Assembly (NCBI RefSeq): GCF_949987535.1
Contig: NC_080078.1
Coordinates: 48,944,207-49,008,206 of the forward strand
Direction of reading: 5' to 3'
Length of the DNA stretch: 64,000 nucleotides
Origin: Balaenoptera acutorostrata
Taxonomy: Eukaryota; Chordata; Mammalia; Artiodactyla; Balaenopteridae
The notes under the pieces were generated by a model, which saw only the letters and a program-made list of their open reading frames with translations, had not been told where the DNA came from and made no database searches. The position numbers and the translations under genes were made by a program. Each line of letters starts with the position of its first letter. Position 1 is the first letter of the stretch. Positions 1-11,415 of this stretch are shown here, one piece after another.

Positions 1-85
1 TAAGCCCAGGCCCGTTGCTGAATGTGTAAGTCAGACATGCAGGATTATAAGATTACAGGTCAAAACCACAAGAGGCTTTGATTTT

Positions 86-425
86 TTTTTTTTTTTGAAA
101 GGAATGGGTTGGATTTGAGGCTGATGCTTTTTTTTTTTTTAATTTATTTATTTTATTTTTATTTTTGGCTGTGTTGGGTCTTCGTTTCTGTACGAGGGCT
201 TTCTCTAGTTGTGGCAAGCGGGGGCCACTCTTCATCACGGTGCGCAGGCCTCTCACTATCGCGGCCTCTCTTATTGCGGAGCACAGGCTCCAGACGCGCA
301 AGCTCAGTAGTTGTGGCTCACGGGCCTAGCTGCTCCGTGGCACGTGGGATCTTCCCAGACCAGGGCTCGAACCCGTGTCCCCTGCATTAGCAGGCAGATT
401 CTCAACCACTGCGCCACCAGGGAAG
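86..425 (-). mobile_element. CHR-type tRNA-derived SINE with extended 3' tail
   Basis: Full-length antisense CHR SINE. The tRNA-like head (box B region, GGTTCGAGCCC on the minus strand) lies near 360-375, and the body runs back to a T-rich end on the + strand. Matching 15-bp direct repeats (AGAGGCTTTGATTTT) at 71-85 and 426-440 mark one insertion. Between the normal SINE tail (poly-T 128-140) and a second poly-T (82-96) lie 31 bases, 97-127, that do not belong to the SINE. The tail carries several AATAAA motifs on the minus strand. Confidence 0.93.
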
Positions 426-440
426 AGAGGCTTTGATTTT

Positions 441-810
441 TAAAATAACTGAAAGAGATGAGACAGAGATGAACAGCTCCACATGATTTCTATCACTCTC
501 GCCTTCTGAAATTAAACACATTATTTCCAATTAATTGTGACAGTTGGCTTTTGTCTTCCTTTTGTACATTTGGGGATTCCAAAAATAACCTCACTCAGCA
601 ACACTGACACACATTTTTAATAACCAAGGTGGCTGAAGGACAAAATGCCCTGCTGTGTGATGTCCCTTTGGTGTGTGACTTGGAAGTCCATCCCAGGATT
701 TCACCCTTTTTCCCTGTGTCTTTGGCAAGGAGGGAAGAATGGACAGGGTAGAAAGGAAGGAAGATGAGAAATGGAACAGCTTATCAGCTGTTGGCATTGA
801 TGGCATTGAC
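441..810. other. Unassigned intergenic sequence
   Basis: No gene, RNA or repeat is recognised here. The short open frames have no similarity to known proteins that I can see. Confidence 0.6.
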
Positions 811-1562
811 TTTTTTTTTTCTTAACATCTTTATTGGAGTATAATTGCTTTACAATGGTGTGTTAGTTTCTGCTTTATAACAAAGTGAATCAGTTATACA
901 TATACATATGTTCCCATATCTCTTCCCTCTTGCATCTCCCTCCCTCCCTCCCTCCCTCCCTCCCTATCCCACCCCTCTAGGTGGTCACAAAGCACCGAGC
1001 TGATCTCCCTGTGCTATGCGGCTGCTTCCCACTAGCTATCTATTTTACGTTTGGTAGTGTATATATGTCCATGCCACTCTCTCACTTTGTCACAGCTTAC
1101 CCTTCCCCCTCCCCATATCCTCAAGTCCATTCCCTAGTAGGTCTGTGTCTTTATTCCCATCTTGTCCCTAGGTTCTTCATGACTTTTTTTTTTTTTTTTT
1201 AGATTCCATATATATGTGTTAGCGTACGGTATTTGTTTTTCTCTTTCTGACTGACTTCACTCTGTATGACAGACTCCAGGTCCATCCACCTCACTACAAA
1301 TAACTCAATTTCGTTTCTTTTTATGGCTGAGTAATATTCCATTGTATATATGTGCCACATCTTCTTTATCCATTCATCTGTTGATAGACACTTAGGTTGC
1401 TTCCATGTCCTGGCTATTGTAAATAGAGCTGCAATGAACATTTTGGTATATGACTCTTTTTGAATTATGGTTTTCTCAGGGTATATGCCCAGTAGTGGGA
1501 TGCTGGGTCGTATGGTAGTTCTATTTTTAGTTTTTTAAGGAACCTCCATACTGTTCTCCATA
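811..1562 (-). mobile_element. 5'-truncated L1, antisense (ORF2 end and 3' UTR)
   Basis: The + strand opens with poly-T (811-820) followed by the reverse complement of the cetartiodactyl L1 3' UTR end (minus strand ends CTCCAATAAAGATGTTAAG). The minus strand from about 1441 to 1199 encodes the degenerate ORF2 C-terminus with the typical MEYYSAIKRNE motif. A (TCCC)n tract lies at about 938-964. The left edge of the consensus is lost near 1562, where unique sequence resumes. Confidence 0.93.
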
Positions 1563-2229
1563 GGTGAGCATAGAGTCAGAGGCAGATTTGCCAGGCACCT
1601 TTTGTGTCACCAAGGCCCAGCAGGAAACTATTCATCTCAGATGGTTCAGATGAGGAGGCCTCACCAGGGAACAATCAAGGGGCAGGAAAGCACTCAGAGC
1701 AAAGCAACAGTGGGGAGCTGTGACCTGCCATTTTCTGGAGGGTTGCGGGGAGGAAACGGAGTTACAGGAGCTCAGGACAGAGGAAGCCGCACAGCAGGGA
1801 CTTGTCCCTGGTGAACTGCTGGTGTGGAGACAAGCCTGCTCCTAACATTCGTGGAACCCAGGCCGTTACAGACAGGTTAATGTTCAACAACCAGCTATCC
1901 AGGAAAAAAAAATAGCCCTGATTTGTAGTGTTCGCTGATTTACCTGCTGTAAATACACCCACTATGACGATTTCAAGCTACCAACCTGATGTCAGAGAAC
2001 ATGGAATTGGGAAGAGATGCCTACAGTTGGTTACAGATCCATGTGAGCTGCTCCAGCACACCACTGGGCTGGAGAGAGCGCCATGGGACCCACATGCCAT
2101 ACACCTGAATATTTAAAAGTTACAAAGCAAGATTACACACTATGTGTGTTCTGCCCTCCGACTTTGATAGTCATAGTAAATATCCATAGGAAAGATCCAT
2201 ATTAAATTGATCCTAGTGCACCATTGAGA
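1563..2229. other. Unassigned intergenic sequence
   Basis: No gene or recognised repeat. The open frames are short and unconvincing. Confidence 0.55.
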
Positions 2230-2645
2230 TTTCGTGCATTAGCTAGGGTTCTCCAGAACCAATAAGATGTGCATATATAATAGAGAAATATATTTTAGGG
2301 AATTAGTTCATATGACTATGGAGGTTGGCAAGCCCACAGTCTGCAGGGCAGGTCGTCAGGCTGGAGACCCAGGGAAGAGGCGAGGTTGTGACTCAAGTCT
2401 GAAGGCCGTCTGCTGGCAGAATTACCCCCTTGCTCGGGGGAGTCAGCCTTTTGTTCTATTCAGACCTTCCACCGCTTGGATGAGGCCCACCTACATTATG
2501 GGGGGTCATGTGCTTTACTCAAAGTCCAGCCATTTAAATGTTAGCCTCATCCCAAAACACCTTCACAGAAACATCCAGAACAGTGGTTGACCAAGTATCT
2601 GGAAACCGTGACCCAGCCAAGTGGACACAGAAAATTAACCATCAC
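2230..2645 (-). mobile_element. Old retroviral-type LTR (solo), antisense
   Basis: The stretch starts TAGGGTTCTCCAGAACC and ends GACACAGAAAATTAACCATCACA-like, matching the reverse complement of an old mammalian LTR family. The intervening sequence (AGGCTGGAGACCCAGG, GGATGAGGCCCACC) is also typical. No internal retroviral sequence is attached. The family (MaLR/ERVL type) is inferred from recall and not certain. Confidence 0.65.
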
Positions 2646-3020
2646 ATGGCTCCTTAAGATGGAGGCACTCGTTCTGGGAGGATGAGGTGCTGACAGCTCA
2701 CAGCTGAGCCCCTCTCCGGGCACTGCCCTCTGCTGAAAGGGGCTCCCTGTCCAAAATCACACCACACCCTCCCCACCCAGGGCGTGTCGAGGTCTAAACG
2801 CCAGGCCCCTTTCTCTCGAGTTGGGACAAGACTAAAGGGCCAGCCCTGATACTGAGCTCCCCATCGGGTCAGCTGAGGTGTCATTTGTGACCGCGTCCAG
2901 TTCAACTTCTCTTTCTGCCCAATCCTATCTCCCCCGCAGCTGTCCCCCGAGTCCCCCCCAGTAAACTTCCTGCACGCAAATCTCCATTTCAGAGTCTAAC
3001 ACAGCCTGCTTCCTCTAACT
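2646..3020. other. Unassigned intergenic sequence
   Basis: GC-richer, CT-rich stretch with no recognised gene or repeat. Confidence 0.5.
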
Positions 3021-3232
3021 CAGGGGTCAGCACGTTACAGCCTGCAGGCCAAATCCAGCCCACTGCCGTCTTTTGTAAGTGGTATTGGAATACAGCTCTG
3101 TCCGCTCATTCATGTGTTATCTATGGCTGCTTTACACTGCACTCAGTAAGAGCTGCAACAGGAACTCTCTGGCCGACAATGCCTAAAATATTCCCTATCT
3201 GGCTCTTAACAAAAAAGTTTACAACTTGCCCC
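3021..3232. mobile_element. hAT-type non-autonomous DNA transposon (MER-like)
   Basis: It begins CAGGGGTCAGCA and ends near AAAAGTTTACAACTTGCCCCC, an imperfect terminal inverted repeat. The interior (TGCAGGCCAAATCCAGCCC, TCTATGGCTGCTTT, TGCCTAAAATATT) matches a common old mammalian hAT MITE. It is heavily diverged and carries no coding capacity. Confidence 0.7.
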
Positions 3233-5374
3233 CAAACAGCAAATATACCTTTATAACCACAAAATGAAAAACACGTGTAAACCTGTTGTTTTCATATAAC
3301 TGAAAGTCAACAAAGTATTAAAGACAATTAAATTTAATTATGATTCCATATGATTGGTCTTGTGTTATGGCCAGCAAGGTTTGGATGAGTAATAAAATAA
3401 AGATATAATCAATTTATAAAGTATTCCCTATATATATTCCATAAAATTAATTTCTATCTTAATTTCAGCAAACTCACTGTTTTATTATCTAGATTTCACA
3501 TAATTTATATTTTGTTGATAGTAAAGATGAAAGGATTAAAGCTAAAATACAATTGTACTTAACATTTCAACAAATTTTCATAAAACTTGCAAAGTAAATG
3601 TAAAAAGTAAAAATTTTAAATTATATTTTCATATTTTGCTTCAAAAACGTTTTGTTCTAGAACCTTCAAAATGTGTTACATTTCAAAAACTAAATGAATT
3701 ATTAATTACTTTCAAAATTAAAGAAAAACCGTATAAAGGTCAAATTCATATTTAACGTTTTTAAGTTTAATAGAACCTTTAAAAATACTTTTATAACACA
3801 AGACTATTCGCAGTTTTAACATTTGACGTTCATCCAGTTGCCAAATGTAGAGAATCAGTATCATGCCTCACTCAGGTGACATCTAGGCTGTATATACACA
3901 ACATGAAATATTCCTCAGCCACCAAGTGAAAGTGTTGTAAATACCATCCTACAAATACAGAGCATGAATTGGAATACCCAAAGAGAAGCAAGAAAATACA
4001 TACTGAGCACTACCAGAAAACAATACTTCATTATTCAAAAACCTATTGCATTTCTAGGAGGAGAAGAATCTAGCAAGTTAATTAATGTGTTTTTTTTAAC
4101 CTAAGGGCTCTGCCATCAAATTCTCCTGCACTTCAAGCATTGTCTGCACTGATGGTAGTGCTCTCTCCCAAGAAACAGAGGTGCCCATGTGTCTTTTAAT
4201 TTTTTTTTTTTTTGGCTTGTGTCTATGACCTGTGTTGCTCTATAAAGTATCAGGCCCCTGGGTCTGGGACTTGCCACTATTCCCCGGGTCTAAGGGCAGT
4301 ACTACCAGCGGCTTCCATTGGCAAAACCCAACCAGAAGCAGCTACAAAGAACTCTGGTCAGCAAAGGCCAGATTGCCAGGCACAGAATAGGGCAGGGAAG
4401 GGTGAAGAATGGATGGAGTGGGGGTGGGGTGGTGTGGATGAACACAGAATATCCTACAGCTATTTACCCTGTAGAGCTAGTCTGTGGGCCAGTGGAAATT
4501 GTCATATACGTCACCTCTGGAACGTGTGCTAAAGGTCATTGACCTGATCCTATTTCATGCTTCCATAGTAACCTACCTCTCATCACAAGAGAGTTGAGCA
4601 TTTAGGTTATGTGTCACTTCAACTCATTCCCAAACAAGACTTAGACTTTTATTCATAGCAGAGTTAACCCAAAAGGCATCCAAAGCCCTCACCCAGGTGC
4701 AGGGTTGTATGGTTTTTATTATTCTTTCTTTTACTATATAATAAAATCATAAATCGCAACTTTGGGGATATGAAGATAAACACATTTTTACGGCCACAGA
4801 GTATGTTGATTTAAGAAACAGTAGTGACCTGGTTCAATCTTGTGGATTTGCCAAATCGGTCTGAGAATTTCTGAGGTCTTTCCAGAAGAGTGCCTTACCC
4901 AACTGGAAGTATTTTCTCTACCTGATATATGTGGAGGGCAGGGAAAAGATTATTGCTTCACTATCAAACAAACATTCTTTTCTACTCAAATGGTGTTCAT
5001 TTCCTGAAGGGGAAAAGAAAATTAGTATTTATGAAATGTCTACCAAGTGATTCATGAGAATTTACTTTTATTGAGTGTCTACCAAGTAAGTTAATATTTA
5101 TTATGTCTAAAAAAGCATCTCCGGGGAGGGAGAAATAAAGTCAATCAGCCAGGGTGGAGGGTCATCATATACTCAGCCCAAAGCCACTGTTTGGGTTGAT
5201 TGGCAACATCCTGCCTAACAAGCAGTTGGAGAGAGTCGGGCATCAAAGAGAAATGAGATGGAACAGAATAGGCAGAAAGCTACAGCCATGAGCTACCACA
5301 AAACTCTGCGGACAAAGTGGCTGCCAAGTTGTCTTTCCTGTAGTTGAGACCCTCAAGGTTCCCTGGCATCCTTA
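3233..5374. other. Unassigned intergenic sequence, A+T-rich on the left
   Basis: About 3,240-3,820 is very A+T-rich. A T-run lies at 4,201-4,213. Overlapping frames at about 4,212-4,542 look like chance. No gene is supported. Confidence 0.5.
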
Positions 5375-5387
5375 CATAACTCCGTCT

Positions 5388-5602
5388 CTTTTTTTATATA
5401 TATATATTTATTTATTTGGTTGCACTGGGTCTTAGTTGCGGCAGGCGGCTCCTTAGTTGCAGCTCTCTGGCTCCTTAGTTGTGGCATACAAACTCTTAGT
5501 TGCGGCAGACATGTGAGATCTAGTTCCCTGACCAGGGATTGAACCCAGGCCCCCTGCATTGGGAGCACAGAGTCTTAACCACTGCACCACCAGGTAAGTC
5601 CC
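5388..5602 (-). mobile_element. CHR-2-like tRNA-derived SINE, antisense
   Basis: Shorter CHR variant with repeated TTAGTTGCGGCA-type units, ending on the + strand with the tRNA-like head ACTGCACCACCAGG. Direct repeats CATAACTCC(G/A)TCT flank it at 5375-5387 and 5603-5615. One difference from the sister copies has created CAGGTAAGT at 5591-5599, a perfect 5' splice-site match. Confidence 0.9.
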
Positions 5603-5615
5603 CATAACTCCATCT

Positions 5616-5919
5616 TTACTTGAGTTAGCTCGGGGAGATTTCTCTTCCTTCCTACTCGTTGTTTTCTGAGACAGTCAAGTGGTGTCAGTTCTTAACAACT
5701 TTGTTGATAATTTTACCCATGACATGTGGGTTTATTGAAAACACCCCATTTTCACACACACACACAAAAATTGTGTAAGTCATTCTAGGAACAGATAAAA
5801 CTTTGCCTTTAACAGAATTCTCAGTCACTTTCCTTGGATTCTGTACAACGAATCTAATTTCCTATAGTTTTTCAGATGGGAAATAATAGTGAATAAAGCT
5901 GAAAAGTTAATTTAAATAC
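5616..5919. other. Unassigned sequence with short (CA)n
   Basis: Contains ACACACACACAC near 5,753-5,766. Nothing else is recognised. Confidence 0.45.
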
Positions 5920-6065
5920 CTACCTGTTTCCCACTTTAGGGCTATTACAAATAGTACTGCTACAAACACTCTTGGTGTCTCTATGGTAGACATGCACAAC
6001 GGTTTCTGCTCGGTACATACCAAGAGGGGATATGCTGGGTCCCTAGAGATACATGTTTTTAGTTA
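5920..6065 (-). mobile_element. Old L1 fragment, antisense
   Basis: GGGCTATTACAAATAGTACTGC and ATGCTGGGTC are the reverse complement of the L1 ORF2 C-terminal region, heavily diverged. Confidence 0.55.
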
Positions 6066-6774
6066 CATCCCTCAGAGCAATGGAAAGTGATGAAAGCAGC
6101 CCCAGTAATGGACAGAGGACGGGTGGTTAGCTTCACAAGCCTTGCCGGACTCTTGAGAGAAGCTACCTGAGGATAGGATTTAGGCTGATGCAGAAAAGAT
6201 ACAACTTTTTAATTTTTAAATTGTGAAACTTCACCAGGGGAAGAGATTCAGGAATCTCAGAACTGAGCTCTGCCTCACTTCATTTCACTGTACATCATAA
6301 CATCCAAATTCACCATCAGTAGGTCCCATTATATTTACTTTTTCTGCTTGGAAAATTTAGAGCTGGGTGTTTGGCTCTCAAAGTCTCTTTCATTGTTTGC
6401 TTTAGCATTAGATTTTGCTCTGGAGAGCAGAAACTATTTTTCATAATTTATACTTTTCCTGAGCTTTTTGGGTCAAAGATCATAAGCTGGGAGTTGGCAA
6501 CACAGAACTAGAAATACCATCTCTATTAGGGTTGCTGTGGGGTTCTGGAGACTCTGTGCTTACCGTTGGGTTGTATTTCTGTACTGGGTTCTATTTCAAC
6601 ATCCAAGGGTGCATTAGGCAGGATAAGCTGTTCACTGAACATCTCTGGAGGCACCGACATTTTTTCCGTCTGAATATTTTTCCTTCTGTATAGTATTCAT
6701 TCTTCCCTAAAAGACATCAAGCAGCCGCCCAAGAGAGCACAGGCCACTGATTTTTTAATAACTCTGAAAAACAA
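6066..6774. other. Unassigned intergenic sequence
   Basis: No gene or recognised repeat. Confidence 0.5.
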
Positions 6775-6925
6775 GTAGAGTAAGCATTTTTCTTCCCATT
6801 TCACCACGGGGGAAACCTGAGACTCCGAGAATTTATGTAAGTTTCCCCAGATCACACAAATAGTTCATGGCAGAAGTGGGATTAGAAGTTAGGACACCTC
6901 TCTCTTTGTACTAAACCACTGTGAA
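6775..6925 (-). mobile_element. MIR SINE, antisense
   Basis: Diverged reverse complement of MIR: GGGGAAACCTGAGACTC, CCAGATCACACAAATAG, GGCAGAAGTGGGATTAGAA and a terminal AACCACTG. Confidence 0.7.
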
Positions 6926-7660
6926 ATGCCCCAAAACAGCATTCAGGCATGCTGGGTCCAGATTATCTCACCAAGCTACATCACTAGGCACGACCGTTTT
7001 GCCTAAATCAGCCATATTATTTCACAGTATTCATTAAGATCTAACCATGGGCAAGGTACTGAGACCCATTTTAATAACTGCTCAAGGTGAGCCAAACCAT
7101 CATCAAACTGTCATGTTCATAGACACAGTGATATCCGATCTCTCCCACAGGTCAGCTTCATTAGCTTCTCATGGGTGATAGTTATCTGTCTGGGTATGTT
7201 GGAGTCCTATTTAATAAAACAGCAAAATTTCTCTTGAAAGCATTTTTAGAAAAATGTTCCTTGAAAGTCCTTAAGGAAAGTTACCTTTGAAAATCCTCCA
7301 GAAACACGCCACACTGGAGACTGACCTACCCAATAAGTGCTGCTCTGTCAGTTCTTCCTCTAGCCATTCTGTTCCTTTTGTTGAGTACGGGTTACAGCAG
7401 TGGCTGGCGTAGGGCCATCTTAATGAAATGCATACTAGAATCATATTATGCTTGGTGAGAGGTTCACACCTTGGGAGGCTGAGAGAAGAGTTTTCACTCT
7501 GGCATCTCCAGTAGAGAGTGGATTGGTGGGCAGAGCCATACAAGCTCTGTTACTGTCCTCTTGTATAAGCTAAGTGTCCATGTGATGCAACCCCTCTGTG
7601 TTCAACCTCTCCCTGAAACTTAGGCCACTCTTTTCCTCTCATTCCTCATTCCAAGAGGAT
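6926..7660. other. Unassigned intergenic sequence
   Basis: No gene or recognised repeat. The 90-residue minus-strand frame at 7,271-7,543 has no recognisable domain. Confidence 0.5.
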
Positions 7661-8212
7661 GCCTTAGTTAATGTTTTTTGGCTATAAGTAGCAGAAGCCA
7701 ATGTATATAGATTAAAAATGAGGAATTATAAAGATGTAGAGGTGTCTGGTCAAACAGGAAGATGAACATGATGAACATTAATTGGTTCCTTTCCCACTTC
7801 CCTCTTGCCCACTTGCCTATAGTGCCAGGTTTCTACTTAGGGATCTGTGTGAGTCTAGGGACACTGACCTCAGCTCAATCTCTAGGGGTGGGACACATGA
7901 CGTAGACTCATTCAATCAACATAGTCCATCCTACTCCCCACCCCACATGCCACAGTGACTGATGCAGAGATGGGCATGTGACCTATGTCTGTCCAGTCAG
8001 CAAGACTCAGGGGAATTTAGTGGGAAATCTGGATCTCTTTCCTTTTGGATGAAAGAAAGAAAGCATATAGCTCTGAGGGCTTGTGGTGACCGTCTTGATC
8101 TTGTCATAGAGAAGAGATGCAAAAAAGCCAGGTCCTTGGGGATACCATTGATCCACTTTATCAAGCCTTACCTGAAACATGTCTCTGTCTATTCAGTCAT
8201 ATAAACCAAGAA
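7661..8212. repeat. Diverged interspersed repeat, family not named
   Basis: Resembles an old dispersed element also seen near 12,890, 15,885 and 31,950 (self-similar phrases of the type AAGTAGCAGAAGCCAA followed by a long CT/AG-rich body). Boundaries and class are uncertain. Confidence 0.3.
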
Positions 8213-8331
8213 AATCTTTCTCTCTCCCCTCCCTTTCTTTCTCTTTCTCTCTTTAACTCCCTCTCGCTCACCTCCTCTTGCCCTGCTCCTCTTTCTCCTT
8301 TTTGTCCTCTCCTCTCCTTTTATTCTTTAGA
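8213..8331. repeat. Polypyrimidine tract
   Basis: Nearly pure C/T on the + strand for about 115 bases. Such a strand-asymmetric mirror-like tract can form triplex structures. Confidence 0.85.
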
Positions 8332-9474
8332 CCATGTTCACCAAACCTATAGCCAAACATGGTTCCCCCAAATGACTGATGGTTCCTAAATTCACCTCAG
8401 TTCAAGTAAACAAGCCAGATTGAATTAGAATATCTTCTACCAAGGTCACATTTCTGGGAGTCAGGTATTTGATTGGCTCAATCCATAGCAGTCCTGAGGG
8501 AAGAACAAGAAAGTAAATAGATTTAAGAGGCAGAAGGAGATAACAAACTCCACTGTTTGATCCACCATGTCAGTTACACGGAGGGAACATGGACAGAGCT
8601 CACACTAAATGTGTATCCTAATAAACCAGGTGAGTCAAGAACCCCAAGATTAAAATGAACTGAAGGTGATGAAATCTCATTTTAAGTGGAAGATAGGCTG
8701 TCAGAAGATAAATTCTCCAATTACTTGGTTTTTCTTCAACAGAAATCAGATGAAACAATGTTCTTTTGAAGAAGTGTAGGCGGTGAAGATTTCATCAAGT
8801 AAACCAAAGGCAATTCCTAGAAGCCTTTTGAAAAGAAAATCTGAAATTCCTATGACCACAAGAGCTGAAAGATGGATGGCAGGAAGCAAATGCTAAGAGA
8901 AGAGATAAAGAGCAGCATTTGTGTTTGGGGACTTCTGTTCAGATGAATTGCTAAAAATGATTACCCATTGGTTTAGGAAAGATCTAGTTTTTAAAGTTTT
9001 AAGTCTTTCACAAACAAAGTGCTATGAATTTCTTTAAATCTGGCACATGCAAAAAGCTTCTGATTCAAGCCTCTGTGTTATGATTATCCAGTTGCGGTGG
9101 CAGACACAGCTCTCTGCTTAGCTGAGCTCATTCTTCTAGTTCAGAAATATTTCAGATTCATAGTTTTCAAGTTTCTTGGGGACAGGAGAGCTTTGAGCTT
9201 CAGAAAACTTCACTTGGCTTTGTTTCAAAAAGGTATTCTTAATGAACAGATGTTTTTCCCCCATAGATCCAAAAGACGGCATTTTGAAAGATATTTTAAA
9301 GTTCATAGCAGTCAGGATTCTTTTAAGTCGACAGAAATCCAACCCAATCCAGCTCAAGCACAAAAGAGAATCTACTCATGTATCTGAGAAGTCTAAGTTT
9401 GGGTATGCTTCAGGCATGAACTTATATTTTAATGTCTATCAATAAACATTAACAAACATCAAGAATTTAGGTGT
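8332..9474. other. Unassigned intergenic sequence
   Basis: No gene is recognised. Overlapping frames at 9,097-9,445 on both strands encode nothing identifiable. Confidence 0.5.
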
Positions 9475-10299
9475 TTAATACATATACACCCATGTTCATA
9501 ACAGCACTATTCAATTGCCAAAAGGTGGAAAGAGCCCAAAGATTTCTCAACAGATGAATGGATAAACAAATTGTCATATATCTATACAATGGAATATTAT
9601 TTAGCCATAAAAAATGAATGAAGTACTGATACATGCCACAACATGGATGAAACTCAAAACCATTATGCTAAATGAAATAAGCCAAGACTTCCCTGGTGGC
9701 ACAGTGGTTAAGAATCTGCCTGCCAATGCAGGGGACACGGGTTCGAGCCCTGGTCCGGGAAGATCCCACATGCCATGGAGCAACTAAGCCCGTGCGCCAC
9801 AACTACTGAGCCTGCACTCTAGAGCCCGTGAGCCACAACTACTGAGCCCACGCACCACAACTACTGAAGCCCGTGTGCCTAGAGCCCGTGCTCCGCAACA
9901 AGAGAAGCCATGGCAATGAGAAGCCCGTGCACCGCAATGAAGACCCAACACAGCCAAAAGTAAATAAATAAATAAATTTATTTAAAAATAAATAAGTAAA
10001 TAAATGAAAAAAGCCAGACATAAAAGGACACACATTGCATGATTTCGTTTATATGAAATATCCACAATAGGCAAATTTATAGAGGCCGAACACAAGATGG
10101 CCAGAGGCTGGGGGAAGGAAGAGATGGAGAGTAACTACTTAATAGTCACTGGATTTCCTTTTGGGGTGATGAAGTGTTCTGAGCTAGATAGAGGTGGTCC
10201 TTATACAACATTGTCAAAGTACAAAATGCCACTGAATTATTCACTTTACAATGGTTATTTTTATGTTGAATGAATTACACGCCAATAAAAATGAAAAGT
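9475..10299 (+). mobile_element. Old L1 3' end, sense, interrupted by a SINE
   Basis: Starts in the ORF2 C-terminal region (ACAATGGAATATTATTTAGCC, the YYSA motif region) and ends in a 3' UTR closing TACACGCCAATAAAAATG. A CHR SINE at 9685-10001 splits it, and L1 sequence resumes seamlessly after the duplicated target. Confidence 0.9.
9685..10001 (+). mobile_element. CHR SINE, sense, nested in L1
   Basis: Starts GACTTCCCTGGTGGCACAGTGG, has the box B motif GGTTCGAGCCC near 9740, and ends in an (AAAT)n tail rich in AATAAA. Direct repeats (AAATGAAATAAGCCA at 9670-9684, AAATGAAAAAAGCCA at 10002-10016 or within a base or two) show insertion into the older L1. Confidence 0.93.
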
Positions 10300-10440
10300 A
10301 AAGGGAAAGAAAGCTTTTAAAACAGATTTTGGGTGTTCTGCCCTTAAAAATTAGGTTTTTAATAATTAAAAAATACTATCTACTGGGATCATACTTATAG
10401 TAGTGCTCTTATGTTAGTTTACCTCTTTTTAAAAATTTTT

Positions 10441-10767
10441 AGTTTTGACATAATTTTAGAGTAAGTTTGCAAGAATAGTGTAAAGGGGCTTCCCTGGTGG
10501 CGCAGTGGTTGAGAATCTGCCTGCCAATGCAGGGGACACGGGTTCGAGCCCTGGTCTGGGAAGATCCCACATGCCACGGAGCAACTGGGCCCGTGAGCCA
10601 CAACTACTGAGCCTGCGTGTCTGGAGCCTGTGCTCCGCAACGAGAGGCCGCGACAGTGAGAGGCCTGCGCACCGCAATGAAGAGTGGCCCCCGCTCGCTG
10701 CAACTGGAGAAAGCCCTCGCACAGAAATAAAGACCCAACATAGCCAAAAATAAAATAAATAAATAAA

Positions 10768-10813
<46 letters not shown>

Positions 10814-11245
10814 ATAGTGTAAAGAACTTCCATATACCCCTCACCCATATTCCCCAGTTGTTCAAATGTTACTGCATTTGTGAACTCAGAGACACAGAGA
10901 GTAGAGTGGTAATTAGCAGGGGCTGGGGAAATGGGAAATGTTGGTCAAAGGGTACAAACTTCCAGTTATAAGGTGAATAAATTCTGGGGATCTAATGTGC
11001 AGCATGGTGACTAAAGTTAGTAATTCTGTATTATATACTTGAAAGTTGCTAAGAGAGTAGATCTTAAATGTCTTCACCACTACCATACACATAAAAGGGA
11101 ATTATGTGATGTGATGGAGGTGTTGGCTAAAGCTTTGGTGGTAATCATTTTGCAGCAAATAAGGGTATCACATCAAGCCATTGTACACCTTAACTTACAC
11201 AAGTTATATGTCAATCACATCTCAATAACACTGGAAAAAAGTAAA
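10441..11245 (+). mobile_element. Old L1 3' end, sense, interrupted by a SINE
   Basis: After the SINE at 10486-10809 the L1 3' UTR continues (GGTAATTAGCAGGGGCTGGGG, GAAAGTTGCTAAGAGAGTAG) and ends near CAATCACATCTCAATAACACTGG. Confidence 0.85.
10486..10809 (+). mobile_element. CHR-1-like SINE, sense, long A tail
   Basis: Canonical copy opening GGGCTTCCCTGGTGGCGCAG and ending in (AAAT)n then about 35 A. Perfect 15-bp duplications AAGAATAGTGTAAAG lie at 10471-10485 and 10810-10824. The perfect duplication and long pure A-run suggest a young insertion. Unlike four other copies here, its tail carries no foreign segment. Confidence 0.96.
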
Positions 11246-11294
11246 GTAAAAAATTTAAAAGTTTTTACCACATTTGCTTATTTTCTGCCTATCA

Positions 11295-11306
11295 TCTATC
11301 TGTCTG

Positions 11307-11348
<42 letters not shown>

Positions 11349-11413
11349 ATCATCATCTATCTACCTATCTGGTATGTGTGTGTGTATGTATGTGTGTGTG
11401 TGTGTGTGTGTGT
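11295..11413. repeat. Compound microsatellite (TATC)n-(TG)n
   Basis: About thirteen TATC-type units from 11,295, imperfect beyond 11,345, followed by an interrupted (TG)n to 11,413. Confidence 0.97.
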
Positions 11414-11415
11414 AT

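Noticed and set aside
109..390. 93-residue open frame starting near the window edge, and similar frames at 10,456, 29,051, 51,263 and 63,425
   Set aside because: They are translations of antisense CHR SINEs (recurring RPLLLRSTGSRRA-type peptides), not genes.
9097..9445. Overlapping 96-, 75- and 67-residue frames on both strands
   Set aside because: No recognised protein, no transcription signals, and the frames overlap on opposite strands as chance ORFs do.
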